Part shown: one piece after another, positions 1 to 10,100 of the stretch
How positions within the stretch are numbered: the stretch's first letter is position 1
Layout of the letters: each line of letters opens with the position of its first letter
The notes under the pieces: generated by a model
Databases searched by the model: none
What the model saw: the letters and a program-made list of their open reading frames with translations, nothing else
What the model was told of the DNA's origin: nothing
Assembly: GCA_009746045.1 (NCBI GenBank)
Contig: RPFO01000569.1
Location: forward strand, 53,089 to 117,088
Reading direction: 5' to 3'
DNA from: Mesostigma viride
Lineage: Eukaryota > Streptophyta > Mesostigmatophyceae > Mesostigmatales > Mesostigmataceae
Length of the DNA: 64,000 nt
Translations under genes and position numbers: made by a program

Positions 1-167
1 GCTAATATCGTTGTCACTTTCGGCCGATGTCGCGAATACCCGCCGTTGATGCTCGGGTGCAAGGTGCATCCACGGTGTCGGTCTTCCAGGGAGGCTGGAA
101 AGCGCCAACGCAGCACCAGCAAATTCAAATTCCCTGGTGCTGGTATGCCGACGCGCAAATGGAATGG

Positions 168-248
168 CGCGGCGCCTAAAAGGCGCCGCGCGCGGGAAAA
201 AAATTGACGCGCCAAACGATATGGCGCGGCGCCGGGACGGCGCCGCGC
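168..248. repeat. Pair of near-identical GGCGCC hairpins
   Basis: The first hairpin has perfect 11-bp arms (168-178 and 181-191) with a 2-nt loop. The second, about 56 bp on, has perfect 10-bp arms (224-233 and 239-248) with a 5-nt loop. Both arms are built on GCGCGGCGCC. Further GGCGCC sites follow at about 321-360. No function is apparent. Confidence 0.55.
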
Positions 249-539
249 TGAAAAATACTTGCAGTCGCAACTGTGACGTGGCGCTGCAGACCACACGGTA
301 GGGAATTCGCAGCGCCATATATGGCGCCACGCCGACTCCTGACGCCGTGTGGCGCCACATGGACGCGGCGCTGCACACAGCTCGAGCCCATTTTTTCACA
401 TTCCTGCTACCTGATTGGACGCCTGGCGGAGGAAGCTTTTCACGGCGCGACGCCGAGGGGCTTCAAAAACGTATATAAGCAGGCAAAATTTCTCCGAAAT
501 TTAATGAACGAGCGCGACGCGGAGACCATGCTAGTGTGC

Positions 540-650
540 GGAACTGGTGAACCACACCGGTACGGGACAGATTCTTGGCTGATCCTCGTAGTACCTCGTG
601 AACACGTCTAGTAGGCCCGGGTTCAACTCCCGTCGTAACATTTTTTTTTG
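540..650 (+). other. tRNA-like T-arm / Pol III box B with T-run terminator
   Basis: GGGTTCAACTCC near 619-630 matches the Pol III box B consensus and can form a T-arm with one mismatch. It is followed within about 12 nt by a run of nine or more T, the usual Pol III terminator. No convincing 5' acceptor strand or anticodon arm pairs with it, so this is at most a tRNA pseudogene or the head of a SINE-like element. Confidence 0.3.
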
Positions 651-1143
651 GGTTGGTGTGGCAAGCCTATAAAGCAATCCGCAAACCACTACACGGCTGG
701 TAAGATTTAATATAATAAGCAACCTAATAGCTATATCAAAAATGTTTATGGGCATGGAAATTTTTAATATGTTGATATTAGACTGCAATGAAACGAATAT
801 GCAACCTGCCCCCCTATGTTTAATACAATTATTATTATTATTTGTGGCATGAATATAATAATTGTGTGAAATACAATGCTATGTGCAATATATTGCTGGT
901 ATGCCATGCAATTGTAACCAACAGGTGCAAGACCAAAAGGCGTCTTCAGGGCCCACCTGCTGCGAACAAGAGCTATGGCGGCAAGAGGTGCGTGCAGGGT
1001 TACGGATTTACGGGGTTGTTGACCACCAAATTTGTTGTTACGTGTGTTATGGAAACATTTCAGTCGAATTTCTGGGTTCCAACGGTCGTTAAGGTTATAA
1101 AAAGTGCGTTGGGATTCGGAAATTCACATCCTGGCGTGTAAAA

Positions 1144-1760
1144 AATGCAGGTGTTGGCGAGTTTTCGGCCCGCTTTCAGGGGTCCAACGGCCGTTGGGTG
1201 TCTAAAATGCATGCGTTAGCGTGTTTCCGGCCCGCTTTCAGGGGCCCAACGGCCGTTGGACGTCGAAAATGCATGTGTTGGCGTGTTTTCGGCCCGCTTT
1301 CAGGGGTCCAACGGCCGTTGGGTGTCGAAAATGCATGTAAAGGGCGTGTTTCAGGCCCACTTTCAGGGGTCCAACGGCCGTTGGGTGTAGAAAATGCATG
1401 TGTTGGCGTGTTTTCGGCCCGCTTTCAGGGGTCCAACGGCCGTTGGGTGTCGAAAATGCATGTGTTGGCGTGTTTCAGGCGTACTTTCAGGGGTCCAACG
1501 GCCGTTGGGTGTCGAAAATGCATGTGTTGGCGTGTTTCAGGCCCACTTTCAGGGGTCCAACGGCCGTTGGGTGTCGAAAATGCATGTGTTGGCGTGTTTT
1601 CGGCCCGCTTTCAGGGGTCCAACGGCCGTTGGGTGTCGAAAATGCATGTGTTGGCGTGTTTCAGGCCCACTTTCGGGGGTCCAACGGCCGTTGGGTGTCG
1701 AAAATGCATGTGTTGGCGTGTTTCAGGCGTACTTTCAGGGGTCCAACGGCCGTTGGGACC
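1144..1760. repeat. 62-bp tandem repeat, ten copies, each with CCAACGGCCGTTGG
   Basis: The 14-bp palindrome recurs at 1184, 1246, 1308, 1371, 1433, 1495, 1557, 1619, 1681 and 1743, a spacing of 62 bp (one of 63). Each unit also contains aaaatgcatgtgttggcgtg and a CTTTCAGGGG block, so every palindrome is flanked by TTTC on the left and GAAA on the right. The units are only slightly diverged, which indicates recent unequal exchange. The array lies directly upstream of the DDE-type gene. The open frames across it are a by-product of the repeat. Confidence 0.9.
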
Positions 1761-1826
1761 TACAAATTGGGTAATTGTTGGAAAGCAATAATTTGATAAA
1801 AAGTCAAAACTTCGTCTGGATTCTGT

Positions 1827-4800
1827 ATGCGCGCGGATGCAGGTGAAGCGCACAACAAAGACCTAAGTCTCAAGTACGTCGAGATCAAGGGCAACCAACT
1901 TGCCCTCGACATGGCCAGCGCAATGGAATACTTGCTGAAGGACAACAATCACAAGACTGAAAACACGAAAACTGCAGTAGGCTTGAGGGCGCTTGAGCGG
2001 CTGCCAGGTGCGGTTGTGAAGGTTATGGGGAAACAGTACCGCCCTGCGCTGAAAAGAAAGGCGTCGGAGTCCTTCGCTCAGGAGGTTGTCGCTAATATCG
2101 TGCAAGGTTTCCAGGAATTGGGCAAGTCGGATGAGCACAGGAACGCGAAGTGCGCTGTGCTGTCAATGTGCTTGGGAAAGGACGGCATGAACAATCAAGG
2201 GCATTGCACTCTCGCGCGGCTGCTTCACGTCACGCCCAAGGATATCCAGACCGCAAGGGGAATGAGGATGGGGGGCGACCTTCCCGCCCTGAAGGCGCCC
2301 CCTCGTGCTTTACGGTCGGACAAGTTTCCGGAGGAGGTCAAAGACATCGTCGGGAGTTACTGGTTGTCAGACCTAAACACGAGGGCGTCTCCCAACCATA
2401 AGGACGTGGTCAATGAGTTCGAAAGGAAGGGAAACGCCAGGATCCTCATTTCCTCCCAGGGCGGAAGGTACTATTTGGACTCGCTTGAAACGATTTACAA
2501 GCGGTTCTGTTCTGACGCGTCGCCGTACAAGGGAGGTATCGTGACGACTGCGGACGGGACAAGGTACAAGGTGGGGTACACGAAGTTCGTGGAGTTCATG
2601 CCCAAGTGCGTAAAGGGCGTGTGGAAGGACCGGGACTTGTGCGCATGCGAAAAGCACGTCGTCTTCGAGTCTCTGCTCTCTGCCTTCGCCAAAGGCGTCA
2701 AGGAGTTGAAGAGCACGCTGGAGATCGAGGAGAGGGAGGGTATCCCTTCCGTGCCTGACAATGCCCATGATTTCGTTCGACGTTTCACCTGCCACAGGGC
2801 TGAGAGGGGGGAGGGGGGGCAAGGAGGGGGGAGGACGGGCGGCCCGTTCGTTAACGTCCCAATGAACTGCTTGGAAGGGACGTGCAACGAGTGTGGGATT
2901 TCCGAGTTCATCGTGACGGACCAGATGAAGGGGTGGACAAAGAAGTACACGTGGTTCGACTTCATAAAGGAGGGCACAGCGCCCCGTGGGACGGTAAGCA
3001 TGTATATTTGCATCGTTGAATATATATATGTAGACTTTCATACTTCCAACGGCCGTTGGCGTTGGGAAATTCCCAGCTGCTGACTTCCATTCTTCGGTCA
3101 ATCCATGGTGCGCGGGCATGTATATTTGCATCGTTGAATATATATATGTAGACTTTCATACTTCCAACGGCCGTTGGCGTTGGGAAATTCCCAGCTGCTG
3201 ACTTCCATTCTTCGGTCAATCCATGGTGCGCGGGTGTGTTGTGTTGCAGGAGGAGGATGTGGCGCCGCAAATGAACCTGCAGCAAAAACTCATCAAGTCA
3301 ACCCTCTCGGAGCTCCATGAACTCATTACGGCGCGCTTCCCGGAATTCGCCATTCACGTCCATACATGGGCCTGGCAGCACCACGCTTACAAGGAGTGCA
3401 TTGACGTGATGCCGCTGGGAACGGTGGTGGTCCTGATGGACTACTCGGAGAACTATTCGGACCACCTGCAGAAACAGTTGCAGGCGCAGTACTGGTACCC
3501 AAGTAGTTACGTCCTGATGCCGGTGATCGTGATGTACCGTGATCCCGTATCGCTGGAAATCAAAAGGGTGAAGCACGATTACATGGGGAAGGACGTACCG
3601 AGGAATGCCCAGACCCTGGAGTTCGTGATGAAGAATACCCTTAACGTGCTGAGGGAGGAGGGGGTGGAGGTGAGGAACTGGATCAGTTGGTCCGACAACT
3701 GTAAGGAGCAGTTCCAATCCCGGTATGTGTTGGCGATGGCTGCGGACCTGCTCGAGGCCGACCCCGACTTGGAATCATTGGAGTGGAACTACTCGTGTGC
3801 AGGACATGGGAAGGGGGAGTCGGACGGGGAGGGGGGGACGGTCAAAAGCATCCTCAAAAGAGCGCAGATGCAGGAGGACAATCGGAACCTGAATACGGTG
3901 GAGGCACTGGTGGCCTACCTGAACCGGGATTGGAGAACCGGCAAAGACTCGAGTCGACCATCGGCACAATCGGACGTGGTTCGACGGGCATTTCTTCTCG
4001 ATAACGTAAGTAAAGACAGTTGCTTTCTGGTGGTCAAGTGCAGTTCTATAATTTGTCTCTGGTTACACTTTACAGAGGACAGCTTCCTTGATGCAGTTTG
4101 AAGTTTCATAAGGCCAACGGCCGTTGGAGCTGGAAAATCGTATAATTGTTGAGTGCCAACGGCCGTTGGAGTTGAGAAATGTACTTATATAAAGTTTCCA
4201 AGGGCCAACGGCCGTTGGAGTTGGGAAATCTTATAATTGTTGAGTGCCAACGGCCGTTGGAGTTGGGAAATGTGCTGTGATGTTGTTTCATGGAATTACA
4301 ATTGCAGATTCTCACGTCCGGTAAGGAGCGAGGCCCGATCCGAGATATCTCCACGGCACACCAGTGGCGACTGGACAAAAAGGGCGAGCGGGTCGAGGTG
4401 GTAAAGCTCAGGCGTTTTTCATGCTTCAGTTGTGCGGAGTGCCGAGAGGGCAAGTGGACGACATGCCCAAACGATTGGAGCAGCTCGTCGTGGACTGTAA
4501 AACTCCAGGCGAGTAAGTCGCGGAACCCCACGCGATATCCGGGAACCCGCCTGAACCACGTTCAAACGGCAAGAAACGAGTTGGGGCGTGGTTTGCAGGA
4601 GGGGGAGGCCGTCGCAGTCGCATCTGAGAGGGGGCACAAGGACCATGTGCCCGACCACCCGTACTGGTTGGCGAAAGTTGTTCGAGTCGCCCACCAACTC
4701 GACAAGGATGAGTGTTTAAACAAACATACAGGGGGGGGGGCGAGGTTTTTAAGAAAGGCAACTGGGTAATGTACGTAAAATACTTCGAGAGGTGCTCCTC

Positions 4801-5092
4801 CTCCGGATCGGACGCCCGACGCTTCTTCTGGAACCCAGACGACCGAGAACCCTTAACTGCAATCGTGTGCTACCTGAGCGTCGCAAAGGTCACGAAGGGC
4901 AAGTGGGAAGGACATCCGGACAACACGCGACAGGGCTGGTTCACAATTGCGAAGAAGGTGGACGCCGAAATTACGGTACGTCATTCCAAACATTACTGTG
5001 TAAAATTGGTGTTTGTATGTCGCATGTGTTTTTTTGTCGACGGTCGTTCACCTTACTAATGTTACATACAGGGCAATCAGCCTATACTTTAG
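1827..5092 (+). CDS. Multi-exon DDE (RNase H-fold) transposase-like protein, uncharacterised family
   Basis: Four coding segments can be read: 1827-2993, 3250-4005, 4308-4975 and 5072-5092. Donors are ACG|GTAAGC, AAC|GTAAGT and ACG|GTACGT; acceptors are TTGCAG, TTGCAG and ATACAG; all three introns are phase 0, and the last has a TACTAAT branch site. The last exon encodes only GNQPIL and a stop. In exon 2, DYSENY (Asp about 453), WSDNCKEQF (Asp about 538) and HGKGESDGEGG (His about 575, Asp about 581) resemble the acidic triad of an RNase H-fold nuclease. I recall the same DFAENY / SDG / HGKG..DG.GG spacing from uncharacterised eukaryotic proteins. Exon 3 carries a CX2CX2CX7C cluster (about 680-694) and then PYWLAKV and GNWVMYVKYFER segments that suggest a small BAH/Tudor-like module. 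A run of ten G at 4731-4740 breaks the frame in exon 3: sequencing error, decay or a missed intron. The ATG at 1827 is the first usable one; upstream exons cannot be excluded. A transposase or domesticated transposase is inferred, not shown. Confidence 0.6.
2998..3233. repeat. 118-bp tandem duplication in intron 1
   Basis: Two almost identical 118-bp copies (2998-3115 and 3116-3233) fill most of intron 1. Each contains one CCAACGGCCGTTGG (3046-3059 and 3164-3177) framed by TTTC on the left and GGGAAA on the right. The duplication lies between the donor at 2994 and the acceptor ending at 3249. Confidence 0.9.
4114..4260. repeat. Four CCAACGGCCGTTGG palindromes in intron 2
   Basis: Palindromes start at 4114, 4156, 4205 and 4247. 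The first and third, and the second and fourth, are 91 bp apart, so a 91-bp block with two palindromes has been tandemly duplicated. All lie inside intron 2 (4006-4307). Right flanks read agctgGAAA, agttgaGAAA or agttggGAAA; the first and third have TTTC on the left. Confidence 0.9.
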
Positions 5093-5134
5093 CTTGGCTG
5101 CATGGCGCATGTCGCATATCTTAATTTCTCAAAG

Positions 5135-5148
5135 CCAACGGCCGTTGG
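5135..5148. repeat. CCAACGGCCGTTGG palindrome downstream of the DDE gene
   Basis: A single copy of the palindrome follows the stop codon at 5092 by about 40 bp. Its flanks (TTTCTCAAAG and ACTTACGAAA) closely match those of the copies at 37384 and 37642. Confidence 0.85.
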
Positions 5149-5296
5149 ACTTACGAAACTGGACAAGTGCCAAGTGCGGATTAGGTACTAAAATGGGCAT
5201 TCTTGTTGAGGATGACCAGTTGTGTTTATATATTTTTGCATGGTGGCGGATGACTTGGCGTGTTGTTGCATTTTTACATACGGGTGTATGGTAGGC

Positions 5297-5336
5297 CTTA
5301 AACCCTAAACCCCTACACTCCTAAACCATATTTACC
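5297..5336. repeat. Short degenerate telomere-like motif (C-rich strand)
   Basis: The sequence reads ccttaaaccctaaacccct followed by acactcctaaacc, that is CCCTAAA and CCCTACAC variants. It lies at the left edge of the G/T-rich block, and the matching G-rich form lies beyond the right edge of the satellite at about 36676-36750. It is too short and degenerate to be a telomere end. Confidence 0.5.
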
Positions 5337-5339
5337 CTT

Positions 5340-7120
5340 ATATGTTGGGTGTGTTGTGTGAATGTTGGGTATGTGTGTTGGGGCGTGTGTGTTGGGTGTG
5401 TGTGTTGGGTGCATTCATGAAGGTGCGGGGGCGTGTAGGGTGTGTGCAAAGTGTCTTGTGTGTTGATGTTGGGTGTGGGGGGGGGGAGGTACATGTGTGT
5501 TGTGTGTGTGACTTAGTAGGTGTGTTGTGTGTGTGACTTAGGTGTGTGTGTTGTTTGTGTTGGATATGTGTTGTGTGTGTGTGTGTTGTGTGTGTGTAGG
5601 GTGTCTTGTGTGTTGGTTTCTTGTTTTTAGTAGGTGTTGGGTGTGTGTATGTCGGGTGCAAACATAGTGTGTGTGTGTGTGTGTTCGGTATGTGTGTTGG
5701 GTGTCTTGTGTGTGTGTGTTCGGTATGTGTGTTGAGGCGTGTGTGTGTGCTCTGTGTATGTATGTTGTGTGTGTGTGTGTTGGGGCGTGTGCGTGTGTGT
5801 GTTGTGTGCATGTTAATTGTCATGTATTGGTGTTGAGTGTGAGGGGGGGATGGACGTGTGTGTTGTGTGTGACTTAGGTGTGTTATGTGTGTGTTGTGTG
5901 TGACTTAAGTGTGTAGTGTGTGTGTTGTGTGTGTTGGATGTGTGGTGTGGGTGTGGGTGTGGGTGTGTGGGTGGGTGGGGGGGGGGCCAAGTGTCTTGTG
6001 TGTTGGTATTGGGTTTGTGTGGGGGGGTGTACGTGTGTGTTGTGTGTGACTTAGGTGTGTTTTGTGTGTGTTGTGTGTGATCGACCTAGGTGTGTGTTGC
6101 GTGTGTGTGTTGGGTGTACATGTGTTCATAAAGGGTGTGGGTGTGTGTAGGGTGTGTGCAAAGTGTCTTGTGTGTTGGTGTTGGGTGTGGGGGGGGGAAA
6201 GTACGTGTGTGTTGTGTGTGTGACTTAGGTGTGTTGTGTGTGTGTTGTTTGCATGTTATTGTTGGTGTTGTGGGGGGGGGGATGTACGTGTACGTGTGTT
6301 GTGTGTTGGTGTCTTATTTTTAGGTGTTGGTGTGTGTGTCGTGGGTGCAAACATTGTGTGTGTGTGTGTTGGGTGTGTGTTGGGTGTCTTGTGTGTTTGG
6401 TGTTTTTGGTAGGTGTTGTGTGTGCGTGTTTTCGGTATGTGTGTTGGGTGTCTTGTGTGTGTGTGGTATGTGTTTGGGTGTTGTTGTGTGTGCAGTGTTG
6501 GGGCATGTGTGTGTGTGTGTTGGGGCATGTGTGTGTGTTGTGGCATGTTAATTGTCATGTGTTGGTGTTGTGTGTGGGGGGGGGGGGATGTACGTGTGTG
6601 TTGTGTGTTACTTAGGTGTGTTATGTGTGTGTTGGGTGTGGGTGTCGTGGGCCGACCGGTGCAAACATTGTGTGTGTGTGTGTGTGTTGGGTGTGTGTTG
6701 GGTGTCTTGTGTGTTGGTGTCTTGTTTTTAGTAGGTGTTGTGTGTGCGTGTTTTCGGTATGTGTGTTGGGTGTCTTTTGTGTGTGTGGTGTGTGTTTGGG
6801 TGTTGTTGTGTGTGCAGTGTTGGGGCATGTGTGTGTGTGTTGGGGCATGTGTGTGTGTGTGTTGGGGCATGTGTGTCAGTGTGTGTGTTGTGGCCTGTTA
6901 ATTGTCATGTGTTGGTGTTGTGTGTGGGGGGGCGGGATGTACCTATGTGTTGTGTGTTATAACAACTATACTTAGGTGTGTTATGTGTGTGTTGCGTGTG
7001 TGTGTTGGGTGTGTGTTGCATGGCTGTCTTGTGTGTTGGTGTCTTGTTTTTAGGTGTTGGTGTGTGTCTTGGGTGCAAACATAGTGTGTGTGTGTGTTGG
7101 GTGTGTTGTTCGTGTGTGTA
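5340..7120. repeat. G/T-rich cryptic microsatellite block
   Basis: The plus strand is almost entirely G and T, with interleaved (TG)n, TTGGGTG, TGTCTTGTG and poly-G runs. A direct duplication of about 313 bp is visible: the stretch beginning gtgcaaacattgtg near 6346 recurs near 6659. The long frames of either strand (Cys/Val-rich or His/Thr-rich) are produced by this composition and are not genes. Strand bias reverses to A/C-rich at about 7240. Confidence 0.85.
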
Positions 7121-10100
7121 TGAAAATATAGAAAATTGTTATATTTGACGATAGTCATAGTGTACTACTAAAAACTTGTACATACATATGCTGGAATGAT
7201 TTTCTTTTTACTATTTCATTCACTATTGCTTATTTCTTCACACATGTACATGCACGCAAGGGGCGGCTGCACATACACGTACACACACCGCGCACGCAAG
7301 GGGCGGCTGCACACACACGTACATCCACCGCGCACGCAAGGGGCAACTGCACACACACGTACATACACCGCGCACGCAAGGGGCGAGTGCGCACACACGT
7401 ACATACACCGCGCACGCAAGGGGCGGCTGCACACACACGTACACACACCATGCACGCAAGGGCCGGCTGCACTCACATGTACATACACCATGCACGCAAG
7501 GGGCGGCTGCACACACACGTACACACACCATGCACGCAAGGGCCGGCTGCACTCACATGTACATCCACCGCGCACGCAAGGGCCGGCTGCACACACACGT
7601 ACATACACCGCGCACGCAAGGGGCAACTGCACACACATGTACATACACCGCGCAACCACGGGGCGGCTGCACACACACGTACATACACCGCGCACGCAAG
7701 GGGCGGCTGCACACATACGTACCTACACCGCGCACGCAAGGGGCGACTGCACACACATGTACATCCACCGCGCACGCAAGGGCCGGCTGCACACACACGT
7801 ACACACACCATGCACGCAAGGGCCGGCTGCACACACACGTACATACACCGCGCACGCAAGGGGCGGCTGCACACACACGTACCTACACCGCGCACGCAAG
7901 GGGCGGCTGCACACACACGTACACACACCATGCACGCAAGGAGCGACTTCACGCACAGGTACACACACCATGCACGCAAGGTTCGGCTGCACACACATGT
8001 ACATCCACCGCGCACGCAAGGGGCGAGTGCAAACACATGTACATACACCGCGCACGCAAGGGGCAACTGCCCACACATGTACATCCACCGCGCACGCAAG
8101 GGCCGGCTGCACTCACATGTACACACACCGCGCACGCAAGGGCCGGCTGCACACACACGTACATACACCGCGCACGCAAGGGGCAACTGCACACACACGT
8201 ACACACCATGCACGCAAGGGGCTGCTGCACACACACTTACACTCACCATGCACGCGAGGGGCGGCTGCACACACACGTACACACACCGCGCACGCAAGGG
8301 ACGGCTGCACACACACGTACATACACCGCGCACGCAAGGGGCGGCTGCACTTACATGTACACACACCACGCACGCAAGGGGCGGCTGCACACACACGTAC
8401 ATACACCGCGCACGCAAGGACCGGCTCCACTCACATGTACATCCACCGCGCAACCACGGGGCGGCTGCACACACACGTACATACACCGCCCACGCAAGGG
8501 GCTGCTGCACACACACTTACACACAAAATGCACGCTTGGGGCGACGGCACTCACATGTACATACACCGCTCACGAAAGGGGTGGCTGCACACACACGTAC
8601 ATCCACCGCGCACGCAAGGGGCGGCTGCACACACACATACATACATGCACCATGCACGCAAGGGGCGAGTGCACACACATGTACATACACCGCGCACGCT
8701 TGGGGCGGCTGCACACACACGTACCTACACCGCGCACGCAAGGGGCGGCTGCACACACACTTACACACAAAATGCACGCTTGGGGCGACGGCACTCACAT
8801 GTACACACACCGCGCACGCAAGGGGCTGCTGCACACACACGTACACACACCATGCACGCAATTGCCGGCATGCACACACACGTACATCCACCGCGCACGC
8901 AAGGGGCAACTGCACACACATGTACACACACCGCGCACGCTTGGGGCGGCTGCACACACACGTACCTACACCGCGCACGCAAGGGGCGGCTGCACACACA
9001 TGTACACACACCGCGCACGCAAGGGGCGGCTGCACACACACGTACACACACCATGCACGCAATTGCCGGCATGCACACACACGTACATCCACCGCGCACG
9101 CAAGGGGCAACTGCACACACACGTACACACACCGCGCACGCTTGGGGCAGCTGCACTCACATGTACACACACCGCGCACGCTTGGGGCGGCTGCACACAC
9201 ACGTACCTACACCGCGCACGCAAGGGGCGGCTGCACACACACGTACATACACCGCGCACGCAAGGGGCGGCTGCACACATACGTACACACACCGCGCACG
9301 CAAGGGGCGGCTGCACACACACGTACATACACCATGCACGCAAGGGGCTGCACACACACTTACACACACCATGCACGCAAGGGCCGGCATGCACACACAC
9401 TGGCATACACCGCGCACGCAAGGGGCGGCTGCACACACACGTACATACACCGCGCACGCAAGGGGCGAGTGCACACACACGTACACACACCGCGCACGAA
9501 AGGGGCGGCTGCACACACACGTACACACACCATGCATGCAATTGCCGGCATGCACACACACGTACATCCACTGCGCACGCAAGGGGCAACTGCACACACA
9601 TGTACACACGCTCGGGGCGGCTGCACACACACTTACACACACCATGCACGCAAGGGCCGGCATGCACACACACTGGCATACACCGCGCACGCAAGGGGCG
9701 GCTGCACCCACATGTACATACACCATGCACGCAAGGACAAGGATTCACACACACGTACACACACCGCGCACGCAAGGGGCGGCTGCACACAAACGTACAC
9801 ACACCATGCACGCAATTGCCGGCATGCACACACACGTACATCCACCGCGCACGCAAGGGGCAACTGCACACACATGTACACACGCTTGGGGCGGCTCCAC
9901 TCACATGTACATCCACCGCGCAACCACGGGGCGGCTGCACACACACGTACATACACCGCGCACGCAAGGGGCTGCTGCACACACACTTACACACAAAATG
10001 CACGCTTGGGGCGACGGCACTCACATGTACATACACCGCGCACGAAAGGGGTGGCTGCACACACACGTACATCCACCGCGCACGCAAGGGGCGGCTGCAC

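Larger units (their letters stand above)
1..1143. other. Non-coding leader region, no gene recognised
   Basis: No reading frame here resembles a known protein; the frames are short and coincide with G+C-rich palindromes. The stretch holds two GGCGCC hairpins, a TATA-like tatataag at 474-481, a tRNA-like T-arm followed by a T run near 625-650, and an A/T-rich part from about 700 to 900 with a short ATT microsatellite (828-843). An imperfect relative of the CCAACGGCCGTTGG palindrome lies near 1078. Confidence 0.5.

Noticed and set aside
1144-1760. CRISPR-like regular spacing
   Set aside because: Both the 14-bp core and the sequence between cores are conserved, so this is a tandem repeat and not repeats with unique spacers; the context is eukaryotic.
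1198-1796. Overlapping frames of up to 197 codons across the 62-bp array
   Set aside because: Three registers are open at once and encode the repeat; the palindrome, not a protein, is what is conserved.
5338-7160. His/Thr-rich and Cys/Val-rich frames in the G/T-rich block
   Set aside because: They follow from TG dinucleotide composition; frames on both strands and in several registers are equally open.
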